Shown: positions 44,439 to 55,708 of the stretch, one piece after another
Numbering within the stretch: the stretch's first letter is position 1
Layout: every line of letters starts with the position of its first letter
Origin: Gliomastix tumulicola
Taxonomy: Eukaryota; Ascomycota; Sordariomycetes; Hypocreales; Bionectriaceae
Direction of reading: 5' to 3'
Assembly: GCA_001599755.1 (NCBI GenBank)
Contig: BCHX01000005.1
Span: forward strand, 1,831,922 to 1,895,921
DNA length: 64,000 bases
Program-made: the position numbers and the translations under genes
The notes under the pieces: generated by a model
What the model was told of the DNA's origin: nothing
The model's database searches: none
What the model saw: only the letters and a program-made list of their open reading frames with translations

Positions 44439-45541
44439 GCAAGCAGCCAATTTGTAAGGTCTTCCTCCAACCATGCCATTGTCACAGATATCAGAAAATT
44501 AATTCCTTGTTGCCTAGGTAGCCTCAATCTCCCCTGGTGTGTACCTGCCCTTGACAATAGGGGAGCCGAGGTGTTGCATGGCCGGCAGACAGAGAGAGAG
44601 AGAGTTCACGTCGGGCTGAGAAGAGGAGCATTCAATCTATTGCGAGAGTGGCTGGGCTGGGAAGGGATGGCTCCGATGGGGTTCTTTGGGGATGAGAAGA
44701 TATAGACGTAGAGTATAGCTTGAATAAACTCAGTGGATGAAGTTTGGGGTCTATCAGTGCCCCGTAGAGGTTCGTTCATCCAAACCCATCTCAGTAATGC
44801 ACAAGGAATGAAACCACAGTGCCGGGTAGTAGAATGTCGTCCCAACTGCGGTTCCTGGCAGGATAGAAAGAAAAGATACTCCAGCGAGGGGATGAAATAC
44901 ACAAAGATATTCAGGAAAAGAAATAGGGACCAGTGGATGCCTATTCACCAGCAAATTGTGTAGAGAAGAGGGACAGATCGACGGAATCTATATGGACTAA
45001 AGTAAGACTGTGTAAGAAAGGCGAAACAATGGAACAGGACAAAACAAAGACACATTAGGTAACTTCCTCCCAATATAGCCTAGACGAGCACTTAATCAAG
45101 ACAATACTGGATGGGATTCACTATCCATTTCGAATAATATTACTCAAGTCGTGGCTAGGAGTATTAGATACTAGGCGGTCGACTAAAAAGGGCATTAACA
45201 GCGTTAGATGCCACCTACGTACGAGCTTGACCTAATGGGAACATGCGCTCCAAATGGCCTGAGGATGTCCCTCGAGACAGCATGTATGTAAACATTTCCA
45301 TATTTCCAAGATGTATCCTTAAAGAGCAACAGTGCCGTGATATAAGGGAGACGTAAGAGTGAATTTGAGATATATTAGGTTCTATCCAACGACTGGCCAG
45401 AAGGGGGGGGGCTTACTCAATTATCTGTCCGAAGCAGGATATGGAGCAATTAATTCGAGAGCGCAAGTTGAGGTAAGTCGTCCCTTGAAACAAAGCCAGC
45501 CAGGCATATATTCGTTCGCACGAGAAAGCAGAATCCGTCCA
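44439..45541. other. relatively AT-rich gene-free stretch
   Basis: No gene is supported on either strand. It is visibly more A/T-rich than the surrounding coding DNA. A short GA run lies near 44590, and a TAGGTA motif near 44515. Confidence 0.45.
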
Positions 45542-47128
45542 TCACTTATACCGATTGTTCAGCCCATAACTCCAAGTAGACAACACCACCCTGATCAGCG
45601 TGCTCGCCAACGGAAACACAGCGTGGATGACCGACACGGCCGCAATGTTCCGCAGGCAAAAGACCCCTTCCGTCAACTGCACGAATCCTAGATAGACATA
45701 TATGTCAGCCACATCATGAGAAGAACAATTGTGTGCGCGATCCAATGTTCCGATGAAATAACACAACTTACTCGTCCAGTAAAGCCACGACGCAATAAAG
45801 GTGGCCACAGACCAAAGCAGCGGCGCAATCGTCCACCACCTCCTCAACCTCCTCTTATACAAAAACAGCGCGAGACAGAAGATCCCCAGCGCAGACATGG
45901 CGAGATAGAAATACGTATACACGCTCAGATAGTACGTATCATCATCGCTGCCAAACGCCCGCAGCACCGTCAGCCCATCCCTGGTGTACCCTTCGAACGT
46001 CTGCCCGATCATCCCGTCGGCGTCGCAGAGCCCCTTGTACCTGAGCGCCGTCGTGACGGCCGTGGCGAGGACGGGTATGCTGAAGATGTTGAGGATCGTG
46101 TCGGCGAAGAGCGCGTCCGTCGCGGAGCCCTTGTAGTTCCTGCCGAAGCCGACGTAGAAGAGCAGCTGCGACCACATCATGCGTGGGCGGACGAGCCAGA
46201 GCAGCATGAGGTCCTTGAAGCTCGCGCCGTACCCGCCCGCCCGCACGAGATACGCCGTGACGGCGGCCTGCACAACCACCAGGACGGCACTGCCCAGCCC
46301 CGGCCAGGGTGTCCATATGTAATCCTCCGGGTGGACGAGGTCGCGGCTGCTCTTCCAGAACTGGCACCGGATCTGGAACTTGAAGTTGCCCGCGAGCGCG
46401 TTGATGGCGAAATAGACGACGTTGCTGAGTATGAGGGGCAGGATGATGCCAATCGGTGACGCGCAGTCGCCCTCGTGGGGGGCGGAGAAGGACGAGGCGA
46501 CGCAGGAGAAGGAGCTCGTGGACGATTCAGGACGGGGCGTTGGCCAGGGCCCAAAGACGTTGGAGGACGCGGAGCTGATCTCGCAGAAGTAGTGTGTCAG
46601 GGCGTCGAGGCCATCGGAGTCGGTGAATAGGCGCCAGGTTTCACACTCGGTGTAGACGGTGCCTTCATTACTAAGTATAAGTAGGCAAGATATCCCATCA
46701 GCTGTGTATCCGGCACGTCGAGCCACTAGGAGGAGAACACCAACCACTCGAGACAGTCGGACTGAGACGAGCACGACGGCGGCGCAGCGCCACTGTTATA
46801 GCACGTCCGCCAGATATTCTTGCACGAGCTCTTGTCGCAGCAGCCAAAGTACCGGTCGTCTTTGTTCGAGCACGTCGAGCCAACATCGCAGCTATACCCG
46901 CCGGCGTCTACATAATTACCACCAATCCTGTGTAAGCCAGCAGATACGCCACAATACGAAACATGAAAAAAAAAAAAAAAAAAAAAACTCACAGAGATTG
47001 TCGCTCGAGGCAACGCATACTTGTGCATCGAGCGTGCTGGTCGCCTTCCTGGCGAATATCGGTGCTGCTGTCGTCGCTGGTGCATGAAAAGAAGCGGTTT
47101 GGACCGCCGTGACGGAGGCGAGATGCAT
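45542..47128 (-). CDS. polytopic membrane protein with Cys-rich N-terminal region
   Basis: Model complement(join(45542..45687,45772..46670,46745..46907,46993..47128)), 447 aa; exon 2 borders are chosen by frame and are less certain. Residues about 36-110 hold many Cys in close pairs (YSCDVGSTC, FGCCDKSSC, RTCYNSG, PSCSSQSDC), suggesting a disulfide-bonded lumenal or extracellular domain. It is followed by a Ser/Thr stretch and about seven hydrophobic segments (IGIILPLILSNVVYFAINAL, AVLVVVQAAVTAYLV, ILNIFSIPVLATAV, YFYLAMSALGIFCLALFLY, WTIAPLLWSVATFIASWLYW, then a last one). The first 20 residues are only weakly signal-like. The architecture suggests a receptor or sensor. I cannot assign a family. 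Intron 1 contains a 21-base T-run right after its donor. Confidence 0.7.
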
Positions 47129-47917
47129 GGCGGGATGTAGACGTGAATGTGTTTTTTTTGGTCGACCTGCACTCTCTTACGACATCGTCACAATAGAGCA
47201 ACAGTTCCAACGGCCTGCCTACCGACACCTATTTCTGGCGTGATCTTTGTATTATATGCGATTCCAATCTATCGCAATGGCCTACCCGCATTCAATAGTT
47301 TGGTTTGGTTGACCAGTTGTCTGCCTCCCAAGGCCTGGACCGCCCATCGCTTCTCGAATCGGTGCTAGTCTGCCAAAGCTGAACTCGCGTGTGTTGGGGC
47401 TGAACATCACAGACGGACCAGGGTCACCTCCGTGCCCAATGAGATGGTGATAAATGCCAATGCTACATGGGTTCTAAGCCATATCGGCAAGCAGATGCCG
47501 TGTCGCGACGCTCATGTTCATGGATTGCCCAATATAAAGGGGGAGTTGGCGGTGGTGATTGATGCTGAGTCCGAACATCGCCACCCCAACTACTAGTAGA
47601 CAGCCAGCAGACATAGACATCACACAACCTCAGAACAGCGCCACGACACAAGCAAGCAATGATTGTACCTCCTGCGTGCTAATTCTTAGTACCTAATCCG
47701 TTTTCCGTTTCTAACACACAACGTTTAAACCGAACGCCAACGATAACCGAGCCCTGCCTGTTGGATTTTTCAATGCCGTTGTAAAAATTTGCCCGCCTGT
47801 CCAGGGATCCCCTCGCCGCCAAGAGAACAGGCTTTCTATCGCCTGGATAATACCTCCCATCCTTTGAAACGCCATTGTGAGGACCAAATAGGGGTATCAT
47901 GATTGTCTAGTCCCTCC
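47129..47917. other. gene-free spacer
   Basis: 5' flank of the membrane-protein gene and 3' flank of the histidine kinase, both on the minus strand. No gene is seen. Confidence 0.4.
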
Positions 47918-50900
47918 TCAGTCAACCGCTTCCACCGACTTAGCAGGCTGCTCGGGCAGAGTCTTCGTTTGCTGTTCCGACGGCGGCTGTGTCTGCTGCT
48001 CCGATGAAGGCTCTGCTTGCTCCGCCAACGACGGCTCTGCGTCCTGCTTCGCATCATGCTTCGCGTCTTGTTCCGCGTCTTTCTCTGCCGTCGGCTCACC
48101 GTCCTGCTTGCCACCGTCCTGCTTGCCACCGTCCTGCTTGCCCGATGCCTCCCCCTCAGCCGGCTGCGCCGGAGACTCGGGGCTCAAGCCTCCGATCTTT
48201 CTAAGGACCAGCTGCATCCGCGCCTCCAGCTCCGGCATCCGATACGGCTTCACCAGCACGTCGTCGCATCCCGCCTGCTTCGCCTCCGTTATCTGCTCCT
48301 GCCTAGCGTTCGCAGTGACGGCGATGATTGGGACCCTGCCGCCCGATGAGCTGAGAATCTCCCCGCTGCTCTCCAGCTCGCGCACGATGCGCGTGCACGT
48401 GAGACCATCTTGGACCGGCATCTCCACGTCCATCAAGACGAGGCTCAGTGGGACGGCTTCCGCGAGCAGTTGGCCTCTGGGGCCAGACCCTTGGCCATCA
48501 ACTTGTGCGAGGGCTTCCAGGTCGATAGGGTCAAGAGTGACAGCCTTGCGCAGCTTCTGGAGCGCCTCTATGCCGTGGTTGGCCACGTCAACAGTATAGC
48601 CTCTAGCCAGAAGCCCTCGTCGCGTGATTTGCTGATTGATCAGATTGTCCTCAACCACGAGGATGCCGTCCACGTTGACAGCGGGCGGCCTACGTCCCAG
48701 CTGCCGCTTGACGAGCGGACCCAGAAACCCCTTAATCCCGTTGACCGAGGGCTCTGAGAGGATGGGCACGATGTTGTCGTCATCCGCGCTGATGTTTATC
48801 ACCTCCTTCAACTGGGCCGCCTCCTTCTCGGCCTCCTTCCTGGCCTCCTCGGCGGGTATGTATGCTTCAATGTAGAAGACAAAGGTAGAGCCGACGCCGA
48901 ACTCGCTTGCCACTCCTATGGCTCCGTTCTGTAGCTCCGTGAGCCGTCGAGAGATGAACAAGCCCAGGCCCGATCCTCCATACCGCACATGAGTCCTCGT
49001 GCTAGCCTGAACAAACTTGTTGAACAGGCCCTTCATCTCGTCCTCTGTCAGGCCTTGCCCTGTGTCTTTCACCTCGAACGTGAGATACACGCCGTTATCG
49101 CGACCCTCAAGATCCGGCTGCTCATAGTCGTCTGCTTCGCTCTGGAAACGGGGGACGAAGTTGACTCCCGAAGTCGTTTCATCCGGTCGGATGCGGGATC
49201 CCTTCAGACGGATGGTGACGGTGCGCTCCGTTTCCGTCTTAGTGAACTTGATTGCGTTGGTGAGCAGGTTGATCAGTACCTGCCTGACACGCGACGGGTC
49301 AAAGTCGAGAAACTCGTACCCGAGCTCCTTGAACGAGGCGTCGACCACCCAGCTCAGGCTGATATCTACCTTTCGAGCTTCAACCTCAAACATCTTGAGT
49401 GCATCCTGCATTATTACGATCGGATCAGTAGTGCATGGCGTGATGGCGAGCAGTTTCGAGTCTAGCTTGGACATGGTGAGAATGTCGTCGACGATGCGCT
49501 TCTGATGCTGCGCACACGTCAAGATGGTCTCAGCATTATCCATGGTCTCGACAAGCAGCTTCCTCGGATTGTTCCAGTCGGGGATCTCGTCGGATCGCGA
49601 ACGACTGGACCGGTCCCCAGGTTTTTCGTCGGGGTCGGGCGGTGGAAGCACAAATGTCGTGCTGTTGGTCTCTGACGGCGTGCCGAGCTTGATAACGCGC
49701 GCGAGATTGGCAAGGATGGAGTCCGTAGAGTGGACAATGGCACTGAGAGGGTTCCGCATCTCATGCGACGTCATGTCAATGAAGTTTTGCTGCTGACGCT
49801 TCGACTCGAGCGCCTCCTCCTTGCGCTGCATCTCCTGCTCCAGCCGCCAATTCTGCTGAGACACATCACTGATGCAGCCAGTGAATGACTGGATGACGCC
49901 TTCAGAGCTCTTGACCGGCATGAAAGTGGCCATGACGGAACGAGCAGCTGCAATGTCCTTACCACTTGCATCCTGCGCCGTCCACGTCGTCTTCAGCCTA
50001 ATTTCCGCCGTCTGCGAGCGACCGGTCACCCGGAGTGTGGTCAGGGTCTCCTTCAACAGTGGGAGGTCTTCCTTAATGACGCACGTCTCCCAGGGCTCAA
50101 GGTCGACCTTGGTCAAATCAGCCTTGGCCAGTCCGCTGAGCTCCCAGAACGAGTTGTTGGCGCTGACGAGACGCCCGTCGAGGCTGATGTCATACATGCC
50201 GACGGTCGCAAACTCAGCAAGGCGTTTGAGGTTCTGAGCTTCCTGTGCTCGCCTTACCGCCTCTTCCGCGGTGTCCTTCTGCTGAGTGACGTCCGTCAGA
50301 CACGACAGCGTTCGGGCGACGGTTCCATCCGCAGCACGCTCAGCTTTAGTCAATGCGAGCACGTGGCGATATGTACAGGTATCCAGTCCGGCTACGGACG
50401 CAGAACGCCGGCTGCCTACGGTCGCTTTCGATTCTTCCTCGCGGGGTATTCGGAACTCGCATGTAACCACGTCGACATCGCTGAGCTTTGCGTACGCCGC
50501 CTGAATCTTGCTCCTGTCCTCGGGGACGACATGCTGGTATAAGGCGTCGGGCGATGTTGGACCTTTGGGATGGCCCGTGATTCTATACCAGGCATCGTTG
50601 GCGAACGTGATGTTGCCCTTGCTGTCGTTGATGGACATGCCGACGGGGATGAATTCAGCAACAGCCTGGAAGTTCTGGATAGACTGGTTAGCTTGCTCGG
50701 TCTGCCATGCAAGTTTGCTCTGAAGCATTGCAGTATCATAAGCAGCCTGGGCAGCCGCATTCCTCCCACGCCGGGCCTCCTCCTCCAGAAGAACAGTTGA
50801 CGCAAGTGAGCTCGTGAGCTTCTGGTGCAGCAGGGCGATGAACTGTTTGTAATCGTTGTCATAAGGGCGCCGGGGATTGAGGCCGAGGAACAGGAGACCC

Positions 50901-52387
50901 ATGACGTTCTCGTCTTTGGTGGGACGGATCGGGCAGATGACGGCCGACTGGCAAGCGTCGCCGAACCCGCGCCAGTCGAGTCCTTCCAGCAGATGCTTGG
51001 GCAGGGTGCCGTCGTCGGTCTGGATTCGCAAGGCAATTTGAGCTCTGAGCGCCTCGCGGAAGCTCGGGGCCAGGCCGTCGTCTGTGTCCCGGAGCTCGAG
51101 AAGCTTGGGAGCGATAGGATGGTCGTCGGGGACCCCGAGCGAGCCGGCCAGCTTGCAGATCCTAGGGCAGTCGTATCGGGAGTGTGAGGAGTCGTTGTCA
51201 TCGTCCTCATCGACCGAGTAGAGAAAAGCCAGAGGCACGTCGTATGCTGGGTTCCACTGCTCAAACTGCTCGAGCGTCTTGGTCCAGTACGACTGGACAT
51301 CTCTTGCCGTTATCAAGGTCTCGCCGAGATCGACCAGGAACTTCATTCTTCTCGCCCAGAGGCGAAGCGACGTGTCGTCAAGCATTGAGTGCTGCATGCC
51401 GACGGTCTGGCGGTTCTCCATGATGGGTGTCAGGGCGTACTTCACATGGGTCTCTTCGAGCGAGCCGTTCGGCATGTCGACGAAGAACCTGGTCTCGTCT
51501 TCAACCAGGTGTCTCGCGCCGACTTCTGAATGCCAGACTTGGTCCAGGCGCTCCTTCATGTTGGGCCAGGTCTTGAGGATAGGCTGGCCGAGGAGTTCTG
51601 GGTGGTTGGAGCCGCAAAGCTTCGAGAAGGCCTCATTGTAGAAGGCGAGGTAGTCAGGGCCCCAGTATATCGCTATGGCCCTCGAGTCAGGCAGGATCTG
51701 ATGGTATGCCTGCTGTAGTCGTACGGGCCACGAATCCATGGGACCCAGCGGGTGCTTGTCCCAGTCGATGCCCTGGATGACGTCGAGGAACGGCTCGGTG
51801 TCCGGGTTCAACGTCGGTGCGTCCAGACTGGAGTCGAGCTCTCCCAAAAACAGCGGCGACAGAGCTCTCGCCCCGGCGGTGGCCCGATCCCTCAGCGCGA
51901 AGTCGACGATCTGCGTGCCCGCTGTCGCGGGCTCGGAACGGTGTACCCTGCAAGCCCCATCCCCAACTGCGTCAAGTCTTCTTACCTTGCGCGGTGGCTC
52001 CGATGACTCGGGCATCTCAATGCCGCTCATAACTATCCACCTGCCCCGTATATGGGTTCGCGTCCATGTTATGCCGTAGTAGGCGAGAGAGTGGGCGGAG
52101 GTCGAGCGGGCCGGGCCATCGGTGGAAGCAGCGGCAGGGCTCGTGACCCAGTCCCAGAAGGGCTTGTGGCTCTCATCCTGTGGGATGGCGGTGATGGCTT
52201 CGAGGAGGGTCGCGTTGGCGGACAGCGACGGGTTCTTGTACTCGATGGTCCTGGGTCGCGGCGGGTTCGAGGTGGTGGACGAGGACGAGGACGAGGGGCC
52301 TACAGAAGGCAGGGCGACAACGAAGGTCGGGCGAGGATCAAGATTCAGAAGGTCGAGAAGACCAACATCATCCAGCTTCGACGTCAT
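47918..52387 (-). CDS. hybrid histidine kinase (PAS-PAS-HisKA-HATPase-REC)
   Basis: Intronless, 1489 aa from the ATG at 52387; the frame extends 71 codons upstream, but that part is Pro/Ser-rich and leader-like. It is a cytosolic phosphorelay sensor that autophosphorylates on His and passes phosphate to its own receiver and then to an HPt protein. In order: an N-terminal PAS/GAF-like sensor region (about 200-560), PAS near 580 (FIPVGMSIND), PAS near 730 (FATVGMYDIS), a HisKA box MTSHEMRNPLSAI (His about 875), ATPase N, G1 and G2 boxes (LLTNAIKF, VKDTGQGL, GGSGLGLFISRRL), and a receiver with VVEDNLINQQ, phospho-Asp about 1320 in LMDVEMPVQDG, and the conserved Lys in VLVKPYR. The C terminus is a degenerate repeat tail (KQDGG units, DAKHDAKQDA, then SEQQT units). 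No transmembrane segment is seen. I did not assign its fungal HK group. Confidence 0.95.
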   Translation of the reverse strand: MTSKLDDVGLLDLLNLDPRPTFVVALPSVGPSSSSSSTTSNPPRPRTIEYKNPSLSANATLLEAITAIPQDESHKPFWDWVTSPAAASTDGPARSTSAHSLAYYGITWTRTHIRGRWIVMSGIEMPESSEPPRKVRRLDAVGDGACRVHRSEPATAGTQIVDFALRDRATAGARALSPLFLGELDSSLDAPTLNPDTEPFLDVIQGIDWDKHPLGPMDSWPVRLQQAYHQILPDSRAIAIYWGPDYLAFYNEAFSKLCGSNHPELLGQPILKTWPNMKERLDQVWHSEVGARHLVEDETRFFVDMPNGSLEETHVKYALTPIMENRQTVGMQHSMLDDTSLRLWARRMKFLVDLGETLITARDVQSYWTKTLEQFEQWNPAYDVPLAFLYSVDEDDDNDSSHSRYDCPRICKLAGSLGVPDDHPIAPKLLELRDTDDGLAPSFREALRAQIALRIQTDDGTLPKHLLEGLDWRGFGDACQSAVICPIRPTKDENVMGLLFLGLNPRRPYDNDYKQFIALLHQKLTSSLASTVLLEEEARRGRNAAAQAAYDTAMLQSKLAWQTEQANQSIQNFQAVAEFIPVGMSINDSKGNITFANDAWYRITGHPKGPTSPDALYQHVVPEDRSKIQAAYAKLSDVDVVTCEFRIPREEESKATVGSRRSASVAGLDTCTYRHVLALTKAERAADGTVARTLSCLTDVTQQKDTAEEAVRRAQEAQNLKRLAEFATVGMYDISLDGRLVSANNSFWELSGLAKADLTKVDLEPWETCVIKEDLPLLKETLTTLRVTGRSQTAEIRLKTTWTAQDASGKDIAAARSVMATFMPVKSSEGVIQSFTGCISDVSQQNWRLEQEMQRKEEALESKRQQQNFIDMTSHEMRNPLSAIVHSTDSILANLARVIKLGTPSETNSTTFVLPPPDPDEKPGDRSSRSRSDEIPDWNNPRKLLVETMDNAETILTCAQHQKRIVDDILTMSKLDSKLLAITPCTTDPIVIMQDALKMFEVEARKVDISLSWVVDASFKELGYEFLDFDPSRVRQVLINLLTNAIKFTKTETERTVTIRLKGSRIRPDETTSGVNFVPRFQSEADDYEQPDLEGRDNGVYLTFEVKDTGQGLTEDEMKGLFNKFVQASTRTHVRYGGSGLGLFISRRLTELQNGAIGVASEFGVGSTFVFYIEAYIPAEEARKEAEKEAAQLKEVINISADDDNIVPILSEPSVNGIKGFLGPLVKRQLGRRPPAVNVDGILVVEDNLINQQITRRGLLARGYTVDVANHGIEALQKLRKAVTLDPIDLEALAQVDGQGSGPRGQLLAEAVPLSLVLMDVEMPVQDGLTCTRIVRELESSGEILSSSGGRVPIIAVTANARQEQITEAKQAGCDDVLVKPYRMPELEARMQLVLRKIGGLSPESPAQPAEGEASGKQDGGKQDGGKQDGEPTAEKDAEQDAKHDAKQDAEPSLAEQAEPSSEQQTQPPSEQQTKTLPEQPAKSVEAVD

Positions 52388-54225
52388 GCTCGGCCTCGAC
52401 AACGACAAGCGTTCCTCAATAGAGAATACTGAGGAGGTCGCGCGCAGGGGAAGAGGAAGAAGAAGGGAAGAAAACGAGGCGGGGCTCCATCCGAGGTGAC
52501 GGTTTGGGGAGATTCTGGAAAGCTGGGATTTTGCTGGGCTCTGCTGGGATGCTGGGGGGGAAGGAGCGTCCGGGGGGGCGGCTGGGAGGGAAGGAGCCAA
52601 GACGGGCGTGTCTGACTTCTGCTGGCAAGAGCGACCGAGTGTCTAACTGCGTGTGTGTCTGAGCTGCAGGTGAGCTCAATTGGAGGGTGTGCGCGCGTTG
52701 GCTGGGACTCTGAGCAGCCAATCCCCTCCAAGCGATGCGGCCGATCAGCAGACCCTAGATGGATGGGACGGGCTAGATTGGGTCGAGCGTGGTTGGGTTG
52801 GGTGTGATTGGGAGGAGGCAGAGTGGGAGGGTTGGTTGCCTTGCCGCTCGATCAATGGCGCCGTCGGGCGCAGCGGCACGCGTACTGCTGCTGCTGCTGA
52901 TGCTGCTACTACTTCGCTCCTTTTTCTGTTTCTTCCTCACGCGAGAGACTGGCCGCCGTGGCGTCGACGTTTGCAAAGGCGCGGCGTGGCGTGGCGTGGC
53001 GTGGCGTGCGGAGCGTGGCAACAGCAGCCATTCACGGCATTTGTTGCTCTTTTTTGCTTCTCTTCCAATAATGTCTCGACAACGCGGGAGGCAAAGGCAG
53101 AGAGGTCAGCAGCGCTGCAGCAAGCTGCAAAGGAAAAATCTGGGCCGGATCTAAGATGGGTTGCAATCGAGATCGGGCAGAATGCTTGGGCCTTTTCTTC
53201 GGGTCTTGGGTCTTGGGTCTTGGGTCACTGCCTGCCAGTTGCCCCGGTTCTTCCACGCCGTGCACTCGGTACTCGAGATTACAGATGATAGTTAGATTGG
53301 AGATTATAGATTATTACCCCACCAAATATTGGTTTTCTGGCGATAAATCACTCTCTGTTCCGCATCCTGGTCTCCAATGTTACCCGTCACGAGAACAAAA
53401 CTGCGGGTGGTGGAGAGACGGGCTTTCGCTGCTAATCATCATTATGATCGACGGCCTGTTTTCATTACCAAACCAGCATGTCCAGCCTTCGCAATTTACA
53501 GAGCTAATCCCCCCAATAACCTTGCACGGCGCCCGCCCAATAGAAGCAGAGGAAAGGAAAAAAAAAAAGAAAAACGAGCCCATGCATAAGCACCAAACGA
53601 GACGCCCCTCTATCGTGCAGCGTAGCATCCAATAGCACCCTGCCCCGGGCGCCACACCATCCATTCCCGTCGCTTTACTGCGGAACTTGCAAATTGTCCC
53701 TCCCGAGTCCCTCCTGAGTCTCTCCTGAGTTCTTCCTGAGTCCTGAGGCCAGCCAACGAGACTGCCCAGGAAGGAGCCGAGCCCCGTTTTCTTCGGTGAG
53801 AGGCTCTCCTGCAGCTAAAGACGAGAACTGAGACATGCTTGAGCTGCCCAGCCATTCACACGACGACACGTCCGAGAGTACCCATGCCCAGGTGACCCAA
53901 ACTAGCTAAGGCGTGCTGACTCTATGACGTCGGGTCGACGTTGCTTTTTTTTTTTTTTCATTCGTGGGCCGCCGGGAGGAGGAGCAATTGAGCTGGATGG
54001 AAGTGACATGCTGTGTTAGGAACATCCCTGGTCTTCCGAGAGCAAAAGCGGCCGGACGCAGGACCTTCCAGTCGCCGATCACAGGGCCGATCGCCATCCC
54101 CTCGCATCGCGATGCAGGCGGATGAAAGTCCCAGGAGAGACAGGGCATTGCTGACTGCCTTTGACTGAAGCCTGTGCCTCCGCCCTGCCTCCCTCCGCCC
54201 TGCATCCGACAACAACACCACCAGC
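52388..54225. other. 1.8 kb upstream region of the histidine kinase gene
   Basis: No gene is supported. It contains small tandem repeats: GTGGC units at 52987-53008, TCTTGGG units at 53200-53224, and TCCTGAGT-like units at 53700-53747. Homopolymer A and T runs lie near 53558 and 53946. Confidence 0.45.
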
Positions 54226-54946
54226 TCACCTCCCAGCGGCAACGAGACTCATGTACGTGCCCCAGGCGATGCCCGCCAGCCCGCCAATCAGGTTGCGCAC
54301 CCGCACCGACCGCACCATGCTGTAGTTGACGACGGCGACCACGGGCCAGAAGCGCCAGCTCGCCAGCAGCAGCGGCCACATCTCACCGAGCGACTGCGCC
54401 CACACCTCGGCGTAGTCGACCTCGTGCAGCGCGAGCGCCCCGGGCTGCACCCAGTAGCGCACCGCGTTGAAGAAGCCCGTGACGACGGGGGCGTCGCGCA
54501 TCGCCGACTGGGTCGCGCGGTTGAAGACGCTGAACATCAGCGTGTTGGCGACGGCCGACACGGACTGGTCCAGCGCCAGCTTGATGACCGTGTTGCGGAT
54601 CGAGAGCTTGGGGGCCGGCGCGGGGTCATCTGACTTCTTGGGGTGAGGAGCCGGCGGGTAGGCTGGGAATGTCCGCTCGAGGAAGACCTGCCTGTGGGAG
54701 ATGTGAGTGAGCTGAGCTACAAATGTGAGACATGGTCGCCGATCCTCGCTGCGCTGCTCACCAGTAGAAGTTGGGCGGTGTGCTGATGATGCTGAACAGC
54801 AGGAACTGGAAGACGGGGATCCAGTCAATCAGGTACTCCCCATCCTCTCCCTTCTTCTTGCCCTCGATGATCTGGGCCAGAATATTGGATATAATCGACA
54901 GCACCGAGGACTGGATTATGGCCTCTTGCACAGGAGAGAGCGCCAT
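54226..54946 (-). CDS. Mpv17/PMP22 family membrane protein
   Basis: Model complement(join(54226..54691,54762..54946)), 216 aa. The intron is GTGAGC..TCTCCCACAG and joins PPNFYW to QVFLERTFP. The family comprises four-helix integral membrane proteins of peroxisomes or the mitochondrial inner membrane (human MPV17, yeast SYM1). Matching features are the N-terminal helix with SIISNILAQIIEG, a long middle loop with LALDQSVSAVANTLMF, and the C-terminal signature region LLLASWRFWPVVAVVNYSMV, then VRNLIGGLAGIAWGTYMS. The stop lies in a GTGAGC context, so a further tiny exon is conceivable, but the family normally ends about here. Confidence 0.9.
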
Positions 54947-55708
54947 CGTAGAGACTCGTGACCAGTAAGCTCTTGGGTCTCCAGGAAGCCGAATGGCGAT
55001 CAGTGCTCTAGGACAGCGTGAGCGATATGCGTAGTTATTGTAGAGGGCCCACGGCGGTCGCCTATTCCGTAGCCTGCAGCAAGGGTGATAATAATGCTTC
55101 AGCTGGAAGACAGTGCTTCATATGCAGGTCGAAAGCTTCCCAATCACAAAAAGGAGAGATTGGATTGATTGTGCCAGCCTGTTATCTCCACAATCCGTCA
55201 ATCAATCACCGCCCCGAAAAATACGCAGAGCGGTCCTCGTAATCTTGCCAGCTTTCTCGCAGGAGCAACCAGCTCACGCCGCCATCATTGAGAACAGAGA
55301 CGAACATATGTTTCACCAGTAGTAATCAACGATTGTACAGCGAGTATCACAAACACATGTTCCGAGCCCAATCATTACGAACCATCCTCGCGTACTCACG
55401 TTGCTCGCACCGCAGGCTTATCATGAATGAATGCTAAGATAACGCTACCTTGACCGATTCTATTTGCTCGCTCCGATGTCGACTGACTCGGTATCTTGAC
55501 CTTACACACGCAGAGTCATGTCCTTGAATTTTCCCCTCCTGCGCCCGAAACACATCTCCCTGCCGTCCAATACTTTATAATATTGGTGACACAACCCAGG
55601 CTCCCTCAGGACCGCCCAGAACCCAGATCCCATTATTTCCCTTTCATGCTTGCCGTAAAACAACAAGAGACAAAGTAAGCCGTGCCGAGCACCGCACTCT
55701 GCTCTCGC
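54947..55708. other. spacer between Mpv17-like gene and YIF1
   Basis: Promoter of the Mpv17-like gene and 3' flank of YIF1 (both minus strand). No gene or conspicuous repeat is seen. Confidence 0.4.

Noticed and set aside
45716..46459. 247-codon plus-strand open frame
   Set aside because: Shadow of the membrane-protein exon; its translation is Arg/Pro-rich without hydrophobic or domain pattern.
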